Shown here: positions 58,272-64,000 of the stretch, in pieces
Numbering within the stretch: the stretch's first letter is position 1
Layout of the letters: each line of letters begins with the position of its first letter
DNA from: Oryzobacter telluris
GTDB taxonomy: Bacteria > Actinomycetota > Actinomycetes > Actinomycetales > Dermatophilaceae
DNA: 64,000 bases
Reading direction: 5' to 3'
Assembly: GCF_043099285.1 (NCBI RefSeq)
Contig: NZ_CP170723.1
Span: 3,782,001 to 3,846,000, forward strand
The notes under the pieces: generated by a model
Databases searched by the model: none
The model's input: only the letters and a program-made list of their open reading frames with translations
What the model was told of the DNA's origin: nothing
Position numbers and translations under genes: made by a program

Positions 58272-59570
58272 ATGAGCGAACCCCGCGAGCTCGACCTCGT
58301 CCTCGTCGGCGCCACCGGCTTCGTCGGACGCCTCACCGCCCAGCACCTCGCGCAGCACGCGCCGGCGGGCCTGCGCATCGCGCTGGCCGGGAGGTCGCTG
58401 ACCCGGCTGCAGCGGCTGTCCCGCGAGCTCGACGGTGCGGCGCGCGACTGGCCGCTGGTCCAGGTCGACACCACCGAGCCGGCCGCCTGTGCCGAGCTCG
58501 CGGCCCGGACGCGGGTCGTCGCCACCACCGTGGGGCCGTACCTCCGGCTCGGCGGGCCGCTCGCCGCGGCGTGCGCCGCCGCTGGCACGCACTACGCCGA
58601 CCTCACCGGTGAGGTGCTGTTCGTGCACCGCAGCATCGCAGAGAACCACGAGGTCGCGAAGGGCACCGGTGCCCGCATCGTCCACGCCTGCGGGTTCGAC
58701 TCGGTGCCGAGCGACCTGGGGGTCCTGCTCTGCGCCGAGGCCGCGCGGGCCGACGGCGCCGACCTCGCCCGCACCTCGCTCGCCGTGCGCAGCATGAAGG
58801 GCGGCTTCAGCGGCGGGACCGTCGACAGCGCCCGCACCCAGGTCGACGCCCTCCGCGGCGACCCGGCCGCGCGCAAGGTCGTCGACGACCCGTGGGCCCT
58901 GGCCGAGGGCGGCCGGCCGCCACGGCCGGCGGGCCCCCGCACGCCGACGACACCCACCGGGCTGGCGGCGAAGCTGCCCGGCCCCCTGGCCGGGGTCGTC
59001 GCGAAGGTCGAGAAGGCCTCGCCGGTACGGCGCGAGGAGGGGTCCGACCACTTCACCGGGCCGTTCGTCATGGCGGCGTTCAACACCCGCATCGTGGCCC
59101 GGTCGGCGTCGCTGCTCGGCTACGGCGAGGGCTTCCGCTACCGCGAGTACTCCGACTTCGGCCCCGGCGCCAAGGGCGCGGTCACCGCAGGTGTCACGTC
59201 CGCCGCGCTGCTCGGCGTCCTCGGCGGGTTGTCCTTCCCTCCCCTGCGCCCGGTCGTCGACCGGCTGCTCCCCAAGCCCGGCGAGGGCCCCAGCGCCGAG
59301 ACGATGACGGCCGGCCGCTTCCGCATGGAGGTCACCGCCGAGGCCACCAACGGCGCCCGCTACCGCTCCACGGTCTTCGCGCCGTACGACCCCGGCTACA
59401 GCGGCACCGCGGTGATGTTCGGCGAGGCCGCGCTCGCGCTGTGCGAGGACGGTGACCGACTCCCCGAGGCCGCGGGCGTCCTCACCCCCGCCACGGCCAT
59501 CGGAACGCCACTCGCCGACCGGCTGCGCGCCCACGGCTTCCGGCTCGACGTCGAGCGCATCGACGCCTGA
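58272..59570 (+). CDS. Saccharopine-dehydrogenase-like / trans-acting enoyl reductase family protein
   Basis: A 432-residue protein. The NADP site is LVLVGATGFVGRLTAQHL with the basic end ALAGRS. Then VATTVGPYLRLGGPLAAACAAAGTHYADLTGE and FDSVPSDLGVLL are diagnostic of the mycobacterial Rv2449c/Rv2953 type, where one member reduces polyketide lipid intermediates. A hydrophobic segment (about 295-325) may bind the membrane. Target not known. Convergent with a kinase gene, with a hairpin between. Confidence 0.9.
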   Translation: MSEPRELDLVLVGATGFVGRLTAQHLAQHAPAGLRIALAGRSLTRLQRLSRELDGAARDWPLVQVDTTEPAACAELAARTRVVATTVGPYLRLGGPLAAACAAAGTHYADLTGEVLFVHRSIAENHEVAKGTGARIVHACGFDSVPSDLGVLLCAEAARADGADLARTSLAVRSMKGGFSGGTVDSARTQVDALRGDPAARKVVDDPWALAEGGRPPRPAGPRTPTTPTGLAAKLPGPLAGVVAKVEKASPVRREEGSDHFTGPFVMAAFNTRIVARSASLLGYGEGFRYREYSDFGPGAKGAVTAGVTSAALLGVLGGLSFPPLRPVVDRLLPKPGEGPSAETMTAGRFRMEVTAEATNGARYRSTVFAPYDPGYSGTAVMFGEAALALCEDGDRLPEAAGVLTPATAIGTPLADRLRAHGFRLDVERIDA

Positions 59571-59582
59571 CCCGCCGCGTCG

Positions 59583-59631
59583 GGTTCGAGGTATTCCGCC
59601 CGCGGGGGATGCCGGCCGAGTACCTCGAACC
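59583..59631. terminator. Palindrome between convergent genes
   Basis: GGTTCGAGGTA and TACCTCGAACC form a perfect 11-bp stem around a 27-nt GC-rich loop, 13 nt after the enoyl-reductase-like stop and 22 nt before the kinase stop. A bidirectional terminator or a repeat element. Confidence 0.6.
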
Positions 59632-59652
59632 ACGCCGGCGAAGACCCGGCGT

Positions 59653-60306
59653 TCAGGCGTCGGTGAGGCGGAGGACACGCGTCGCGCGGGCGGCGGTGCC
59701 GGCGATGAGCTCGGCGTTGCGCTGGTCGCTGCCCAGGGCCCGTTCGCGCGCCTCGTCAGGGGACCGCCCGTAGCGGACGTGCCGGTCGACGAGCCGCGCG
59801 ATGCGCAGGTCGTCGTCGACGTCGATGAACCAGCAGGCGTCGAGCAGGCCGAGGACGTCGGCCCAGGCGCCGTCGTCGTGGAGCAGGTAGTTGCCCTCGA
59901 CGACGACGAAGCGGGCCTCGGGCCCCACGGGCACGGCGCCGGCGATGGCGTCCTCGATCTCCCGGCGGAACTGCGGCGCGTAGACCGTGGTGCCGTCGTC
60001 GGCCCGGATCCGCCGCACGAGGGAGACGAACCCGTCGGCGTCGAACGTGTCGGGGGCGCCCTTGCGCTCGACCCGGCCGATCCGCTCGAGCTCGGAGTGG
60101 GCCAGGTGGTAGCCGTCCATCGGCACCAGCACGGCCCCCTCACCAAGCCGCTCGACGAGCGCCTCCGCGACGGTGGACTTGCCCGACGCCGGTGCCCCGA
60201 CGATCCCGAGGACGACCCGGCGCTCCCCGGTGGCCAGGGCCGCCGCGTCGCGATGGAGGTCGTCGAGCGTCACCGTCTCCGGGGCGCGGTCGGGGGCGGT
60301 CGCCAT
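59653..60306 (-). CDS. P-loop nucleoside/sugar kinase (uridine-kinase-like)
   Basis: A 217-residue kinase of the uridine kinase/PRK superfamily. Walker A is GIVGAPASGKST, followed by VLVPMDGYHLAH, RKGAPDTFDADGFVSLV, YAPQFRREIEDAIAG and VVEGNYLLHD. The end has DLRIARLVDRHVRYGRSPDEA. Related YfhQ/PRK09270-type enzymes phosphorylate nucleosides, fructose or pantothenate-like compounds; the substrate here is not known. Its ATG shares one base with the stop of the flavin monooxygenase gene. Confidence 0.9.
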   Translation of the reverse strand: MATAPDRAPETVTLDDLHRDAAALATGERRVVLGIVGAPASGKSTVAEALVERLGEGAVLVPMDGYHLAHSELERIGRVERKGAPDTFDADGFVSLVRRIRADDGTTVYAPQFRREIEDAIAGAVPVGPEARFVVVEGNYLLHDDGAWADVLGLLDACWFIDVDDDLRIARLVDRHVRYGRSPDEARERALGSDQRNAELIAGTAARATRVLRLTDA

Positions 60307-61487
60307 CACGACGCCCGCTGCGCCACAGCGGAGGTCGACCTCGAGGCAGCGATGCGCGCCGCGATGCGCTCGGCGTCGATGCGCAGCTCGCGCAGCATCC
60401 CCGAGATCGGGTTGGTGAAGCCGGTGAACCAGAGGCCGTCGGCGCCGGGCGGCTCGTGGGCGCCGTGGACGACGGGCAGCGAGCGCGGGCTGAGGACGCC
60501 GAGGTGCCCGACGAGGGGCCCGAGCCCCGACCGGTAGCCCATCGCCGCGACGATCGCGGCCGGTCGCAACCGGGTGCCGTCGGTGAGCACGACCTCCGCT
60601 CCCTCGACGCGCTCCACCGACGCCACCGGCTCCACCCGCCCGGAACGGATGGCGTCGACGATCCCGACGTCCTGCACGGGAACCCGCCCGGCGAGCAGCC
60701 GTGAGTAGAGGTCGGCCTCGGGCTTGGGCATCCCGTGGGCGGTGAGGTCCGGCTCCTGGGCCACGGCGAGCATGGCGGCGACGCGGTCGACGAGGCGGGG
60801 CGGGAGGCGGCGCACGAGGATGCCGGTGCCCTGGGCCGGCCAGCCGAGCCGCGACCGCGGGACGATGTGCGGCGGCGTGCGGACGGCGAGGTGGACCCGC
60901 GTGGCGCCGTGCTCGGCGAGGTCGGTGGCGATCTCCATGCCGGTGTTCCCGGTGCCGACGACGAGGACGTCGCGCCCCGCCCACGGGCGGCCGTTGCGGT
61001 AGTCGCGGGCGAGGACGACCTCGCCGGTGAAGCCCTCGACGCCGGGCCAGTCCGGGGTGACCGGTGTGTGGTTGTAGCCGGTGGCGACGACGACGTCACG
61101 GGCGGTGAGGTCGGAGCCGTCGGCGAGGTGGACGACCCAGCGCGCACCCTCGGCGTCCGGCCCCGTGGCGTCGGCGCGGTCGATCCGGGAGACGGCGCTG
61201 CCGAGCCGCACGTCGAGCTCGTGGTGGGCGGCGTACTGCTCGAGGTAGGCGACGACGTCGTCGCGGGCCACCCAGCGGCCGAAGCGCCGCGGGATGTCCA
61301 GGCCCGGCAGCGCCGACCAGCGCCGCGGGGTGTGCAGGTGGAGGCGGTCGTAGTGCCGACGCCACGACGAGCCGACCGCCTCCGCACGGTCGACCACCAC
61401 GGCCCGCACCCCGGCCGCGCGCAGCGACGCGGCGACGGCCAGCCCCCCGGGGCCGGCTCCGATGACGACGACATCGACGTGGCTCAC
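60306..61487 (-). CDS. Flavin-containing monooxygenase-like protein
   Basis: A 393-residue flavoprotein. FAD site VVVIGAGPGGLAVAASLRAAG; then WRRHYDRLHLHTPRRWSALPG, typical of FMO/YUC-like enzymes; NADPH site VLVVGTGNTGMEIATDLAEHG; late VVAAMGYRSGLGPLVGHLGVL. The usual FMO word FxGxxxHxxx(F/Y) reads FTGEVVLARDY, so the His is missing. It probably oxidises a soft nucleophile or acts as a Baeyer-Villiger enzyme; no substrate clue is in the context. First gene of a two-gene unit with the kinase. Confidence 0.88.
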   Translation of the reverse strand: MSHVDVVVIGAGPGGLAVAASLRAAGVRAVVVDRAEAVGSSWRRHYDRLHLHTPRRWSALPGLDIPRRFGRWVARDDVVAYLEQYAAHHELDVRLGSAVSRIDRADATGPDAEGARWVVHLADGSDLTARDVVVATGYNHTPVTPDWPGVEGFTGEVVLARDYRNGRPWAGRDVLVVGTGNTGMEIATDLAEHGATRVHLAVRTPPHIVPRSRLGWPAQGTGILVRRLPPRLVDRVAAMLAVAQEPDLTAHGMPKPEADLYSRLLAGRVPVQDVGIVDAIRSGRVEPVASVERVEGAEVVLTDGTRLRPAAIVAAMGYRSGLGPLVGHLGVLSPRSLPVVHGAHEPPGADGLWFTGFTNPISGMLRELRIDAERIAARIAASRSTSAVAQRAS

Positions 61488-61597
61488 GCGGGCACGCTAC
61501 CGCGACGGGGCGTGAGCCGGGTCTCCCCGCGGAGCCGGGACACCACCTTTCCACTACGCTGTGTCGTAGACCGGGGACCGCCGGAACGGAGGACGCC

Positions 61598-62035
61598 ATG
61601 ACCGACCACACGCCCGTCACCGAGCTCACCACCGAGGCCTGCTGGGAGCTGCTCCACGAGCAGGAGCTCGGCCGCCTCGCGTTCCACCTCGCCGACGAGG
61701 TCCACCTCGTCCCGGTCAACTACGCGGTCGACCACGACCGGCGCCTCGTCCTCCGCACGGCCGAGGGCAGCACGCTCCTCGGCCTGACGATGGACGCCGA
61801 CGTCGCCTTCGAGGTCGACGAGGTCACCGACGACGTCGCTCGCAGCGTCGTCATCCGGGGTCGGGCCCACGAGCTGCACGGTGCCGAGGCCGATGCCGTG
61901 GACCAGCTGCCGCTGCGGCCGTGGGTCGACGGGGTGCGCTCGACCGTCGTCGCGATCGAGGTCGACGAGCTGAGCGGCCGCAGGTTCGTGCTGCACCGGC
62001 CGTGGCTGCACCTGCGGCAGAATCCCCCGGTGTGA
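61598..62035 (+). CDS. Pyridoxamine-5'-phosphate-oxidase-like FMN/F420-binding protein
   Basis: A 145-residue split-barrel protein: ACWELLHEQELGRLAFHLADEVHLVPVNYAVDH is the typical N-terminal part, followed by VLRTAEGSTLLGLTMDADVAFEVDEV and VVIRGRAHEL. This subgroup (often next to Usp/DosR-type genes) binds FMN or heme; its function is unclear. A GGAGG site lies before the ATG. Its stop overlaps the GNAT start (GTGA), so a three-gene operon with the acetyltransferase and glycerate kinase is likely. Confidence 0.9.
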   Translation: MTDHTPVTELTTEACWELLHEQELGRLAFHLADEVHLVPVNYAVDHDRRLVLRTAEGSTLLGLTMDADVAFEVDEVTDDVARSVVIRGRAHELHGAEADAVDQLPLRPWVDGVRSTVVAIEVDELSGRRFVLHRPWLHLRQNPPV

Positions 62036-62535
62036 GCGCTGACGAGGTCCTGGTCCGTCCGATCGAGGACGCGGACTGGCCCTCGTTCCTCCCGGTGTTC
62101 CGCGAGGTCGTGGCGTCCGGGGAGTCGTACGCCTACCCGGCCGACCTGGGCTCGGAGGAGGCCCGGTCGCTGTGGGTCGAGGCCCCACCGGGGCTGACCG
62201 TCGTGGCCGTCGACGGCTCCGGGACGGTGCTCGGCTCGGCCAAGACCGGCCCCAACCGGCCCGGCCGCGGGGCGCACGTGGCGACGGCGTCGTTCATGGT
62301 GTCGTCGGCCGCGCGAGGTCGCGGGGTCGGGCGGCTGCTGGGTGAGTGGGTGCTCGACTGGGCACGCGAGCAGGGCTATGCCGCAATGCAGTTCAACGCC
62401 GTGGTGGAGACGAACACGGCGGCGGTGGCCCTCTGGCGCGAGCTGGGGTTCACCGTCATCGGGACGGTTCCGGAGGCCTTCGAGTCGGCGGCGCACGGTC
62501 GGGTGGGCCTGCACGTCATGCACCGGTACCTGTGA
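62032..62535 (+). CDS. GNAT-family N-acetyltransferase
   Basis: A 167-residue acetyltransferase. LVRPIEDADWPSFLPVFREVV starts the fold. The acetyl-CoA loop is SSAARGRGVGRLLGEWVLDWA (Q/RxxGxG/A type), followed by FNAVVETNTAAVALWRELGFTVIGTVPEAF, the usual C-terminal end. Target unknown; similar proteins acetylate amino acids or antibiotics. Coupled on both sides by GTGA overlaps. Confidence 0.92.
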   Translation: MSADEVLVRPIEDADWPSFLPVFREVVASGESYAYPADLGSEEARSLWVEAPPGLTVVAVDGSGTVLGSAKTGPNRPGRGAHVATASFMVSSAARGRGVGRLLGEWVLDWAREQGYAAMQFNAVVETNTAAVALWRELGFTVIGTVPEAFESAAHGRVGLHVMHRYL

Positions 62536-63692
62536 CGTCGAGCCTGGGGCGGCCTCGCGTGCTCGTCGCGAGCGACGCGTTCAAGGGCTCGCTCGGGTCG
62601 CTCGCGGTGGGTGAGGCCGTGCGCCTGGGGGTGCTCGACGTCGCGCCGGACGCCGTGGTCGAGGTGGTCGGGGTGGCCGACGGCGGGGAGGGAACGGTGG
62701 CGGCGGCGCTGTCGGTGGGCTGGCGGGCCGTGGCGGTGCCGGTCCACGGGCCGACCGGCGAGCGGGTCACGGCGACCCCGGCGGTGCGCGAGGCGGCCGA
62801 CGAGACCGCGGGCGGCGGCGGGCCGGTCGTCCTCGTCGAGCTGGCCGACGCCTGTGGGCTGGGGCGGCTGCCGGGCGGGGTCCCCGCCCCCCTGACGGCC
62901 TCGAGCCGCGGCCTCGGGGAGGCCATCCGCGCCGCCCTCGACCTCGGCCCGTCGCTGCTCGTCGTCGGCGTGGGCGGGTCGGCGAGCACGGACGGCGGCG
63001 CCGGGATGCTGGCGGCGCTGGGCGCGCGCGTCCTCGATGCGGCCGGGGTCGAGGTGGCCGACGGAGGGGCGGCGCTGACCGCCGTGGCGACCCTCGACCT
63101 CAGCGGCCTCGACCCGCGGGTCGCGACGACGCCGATCGTCCTCGCCGCCGACGTCGACAGCCCGTTGCTCGGGCCGACCGGGGCCGCAACCGTCTTCGGC
63201 CCGCAGAAGGGCGCCACCCCCGACGACGTCACCACCCTCGAGTCCGCCCTCACCCACTGGGCCGACCTCGTGGGTCCCGACGCGGCCGCCCTGCCCGGGG
63301 CCGGGGCGGCGGGCGGGGTGGGGTTCGCGCTGCTGGCCGTGCTCGGGGCGGAGCGGCGCTCGGGCTCCGACACCGTTCTCGACCTCGTCGGACTCGACGA
63401 CCGGCTCGCCGGGGCCGACCTCGTCGTCACCGGCGAGGGCTCCCTCGACGCCCAGACCTTGGCCGGGAAGGCCGTGGCAGGGGTCGCACGCCGGGCCGCG
63501 GGCGCAGGAGTCCCGGTCGTCGCCGTCTGCGGCCGCTGCGCGCTGACTCCTGACGACCTCGCCACCCTCGGCGTCGGTCACGCGTACGCCCTGGCCGACC
63601 TCGAGCCCGACGAGGCCCGCTCGATCGCCGCGGCGGCCGACCTGCTCCGCCGGGTGGGCCGCGACCTCGCCCGGCGGTGGCTCAGCCCCTGA
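62532..63692 (+). CDS. glxK: Glycerate kinase
   Basis: A 386-residue glycerate kinase of the GlxK/GarK family: VLVASDAFKGSLGSLAVGEAV at the start, GVADGGEGTVAAAL, ADACGLGRLP, GVGGSASTDGGAGMLAALGAR, AADVDSPLLGPTGAATVFGPQKGA and TGEGSLDAQTLAGKAVAGV. It phosphorylates D-glycerate to 2-phosphoglycerate. The next gene, on the other strand, is a D-2-hydroxyacid dehydrogenase (hydroxypyruvate/glyoxylate reductase type), which would make the glycerate; the two overlap by 11 nt at their ends. Confidence 0.94.
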   Translation: MTSSLGRPRVLVASDAFKGSLGSLAVGEAVRLGVLDVAPDAVVEVVGVADGGEGTVAAALSVGWRAVAVPVHGPTGERVTATPAVREAADETAGGGGPVVLVELADACGLGRLPGGVPAPLTASSRGLGEAIRAALDLGPSLLVVGVGGSASTDGGAGMLAALGARVLDAAGVEVADGGAALTAVATLDLSGLDPRVATTPIVLAADVDSPLLGPTGAATVFGPQKGATPDDVTTLESALTHWADLVGPDAAALPGAGAAGGVGFALLAVLGAERRSGSDTVLDLVGLDDRLAGADLVVTGEGSLDAQTLAGKAVAGVARRAAGAGVPVVAVCGRCALTPDDLATLGVGHAYALADLEPDEARSIAAAADLLRRVGRDLARRWLSP

Positions 63693-64000
63693 CCGGGGTG
63701 ACCGGCTCCCCACCCGCGAGGACCGCGAGGACGTTGTCGGCGGCGAGGTCGGCCATGGCCGCTCGCGTCTCGACCGTGGCGGACCCGACGTGCGGCAGGA
63801 GGACGACGTCCTCACGCCCGAGCAGCCCGGGGTGAACGCGCGGCTCGTCCTCGAAGACGTCGAGGCCCGCGCCGGCGATCTCCCCCGCCTCCAGTGCCGC
63901 CACGAGCGCCGGCTCGTCGACCACCGCACCTCGCGCGGTGTTGACCAGGTGCGCGGTCGGCTTCATCGCGCGCAGCTGCGCGGCGCCGATGAGGTGGTGG
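63682..64000 (-). CDS. D-2-hydroxyacid dehydrogenase (C-terminal end; runs off right edge)
   Basis: The visible 105 codons are the C-terminal end of a D-isomer-specific 2-hydroxyacid dehydrogenase: HLIGAAQLRAMKPTAHLVNTARG (Arg of the active site), VVDEPALVAALEAGEIAGAGLDVFEDEP (Glu) and VVLLPHVGSATVETR (catalytic His). The GSAT after the His is typical of glyoxylate/hydroxypyruvate reductases, which fits the neighbouring glycerate kinase. The start lies outside the window. Confidence 0.93.
   Translation of the reverse strand, partial: HHLIGAAQLRAMKPTAHLVNTARGAVVDEPALVAALEAGEIAGAGLDVFEDEPRVHPGLLGREDVVLLPHVGSATVETRAAMADLAADNVLAVLAGGEPVTPVRG

Noticed and set aside
59583..59631. tRNA-like GGTTCGA sequence
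   Set aside because: The bases belong to a perfect 11-bp palindrome between convergent genes; no acceptor, D or anticodon arms can be built around it.
1..64000. CRISPR arrays, insertion sequences, prophage or integrase genes
   Set aside because: I found no regularly spaced repeats, transposase, integrase, phage structural gene or terminal duplication; the only repeats are the short palindromes listed.

Overview
The window is very GC-rich, with strong G/C third-position bias, GTG starts, and many ATGA/GTGA stop-start overlaps. Several promoters look leaderless: a TANNNT box ends exactly 7 nt before the start codon. A Bpa-type proteasome activator with a C-terminal GQYL, PadR-ABC-FtsX and Tct modules, and a Suc/Fer-like protein point to an actinobacterium. 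I infer Micrococcales, perhaps Intrasporangiaceae, but no rRNA or other marker confirms this. I count about 60 protein genes and see no tRNA, rRNA, insertion sequence, prophage or CRISPR array.

Layout. 1-2.7 kb: an exporter-type ABC half transporter facing a MarR regulator across a palindromic operator. 2.7-10 kb: a carboxylate-uptake locus, tctC-tctB-tctA-usp-rraA on the minus strand, divergent from a DcuS/DcuR-type two-component system plus an IclR regulator. 10-16 kb: a secreted PQQ-type beta-propeller protein, a Tat-exported PhoX-like phosphatase, a quinone oxidoreductase, a DUF1304 protein and a 38-residue membrane peptide. 15.4-19.8 kb: a PadR-controlled ABC/FtsX transporter with two clear operators on its promoter. 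19.9-27 kb: an MFS transporter with a structured leader, then a cache protein/GntR pair divergent from a polyamine-type ABC importer, with a 41-bp palindrome between them. 27-28.7 kb: an autoregulated XRE/DUF2975 pair and bpa.

28.7-41.3 kb holds a block of redox and hydrolase genes. On the minus strand are a GMC oxidoreductase, a membrane metallophosphoesterase, a HAD phosphatase, an FAD dehydrogenase, an MFS transporter and a DUF6498-like membrane protein. Facing them are an alpha/beta hydrolase, an unrecognised 487-residue protein and a 57-residue peptide. The GMC enzyme and the alpha/beta hydrolase share an accessory domain of about 190 residues, at opposite ends of the two proteins. 41.3-44.6 kb: a RibD/DHFR-like reductase, and a VanY-like D,D-carboxypeptidase divergent from an OmpR-type two-component system.

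The most interesting locus is 44.6-49.2 kb. This tightly coupled four-gene operon encodes a plant-type fatty-acid alpha-dioxygenase (COX-like heme enzyme), an NTF2-fold protein, a P450 without the usual oxygen-activating acid/alcohol pair, and an alpha/beta hydrolase. It resembles, in separate genes, the dioxygenase-plus-P450 logic of fungal oxylipin synthases. A DUF998-metallophosphoesterase fusion and an acyl-CoA synthetase lie next to it. 53-64 kb is mostly ordinary metabolism: a secreted orphan protein, DUF1801, Suc/Fer-like, SGNH lipase, xylulokinase, an enoyl-reductase-like protein, a P-loop kinase, a flavin monooxygenase, a PNPOx-like protein, a GNAT, glycerate kinase and the C-terminal end of a 2-hydroxyacid dehydrogenase.

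Structured DNA outside genes includes a dispersed palindromic repeat (two copies, about 85% identical over 40 nt), a short repeat array near 42.0 kb, strong hairpins at gene ends, and four convergent gene pairs whose stop codons overlap by 11 or 14 nt.
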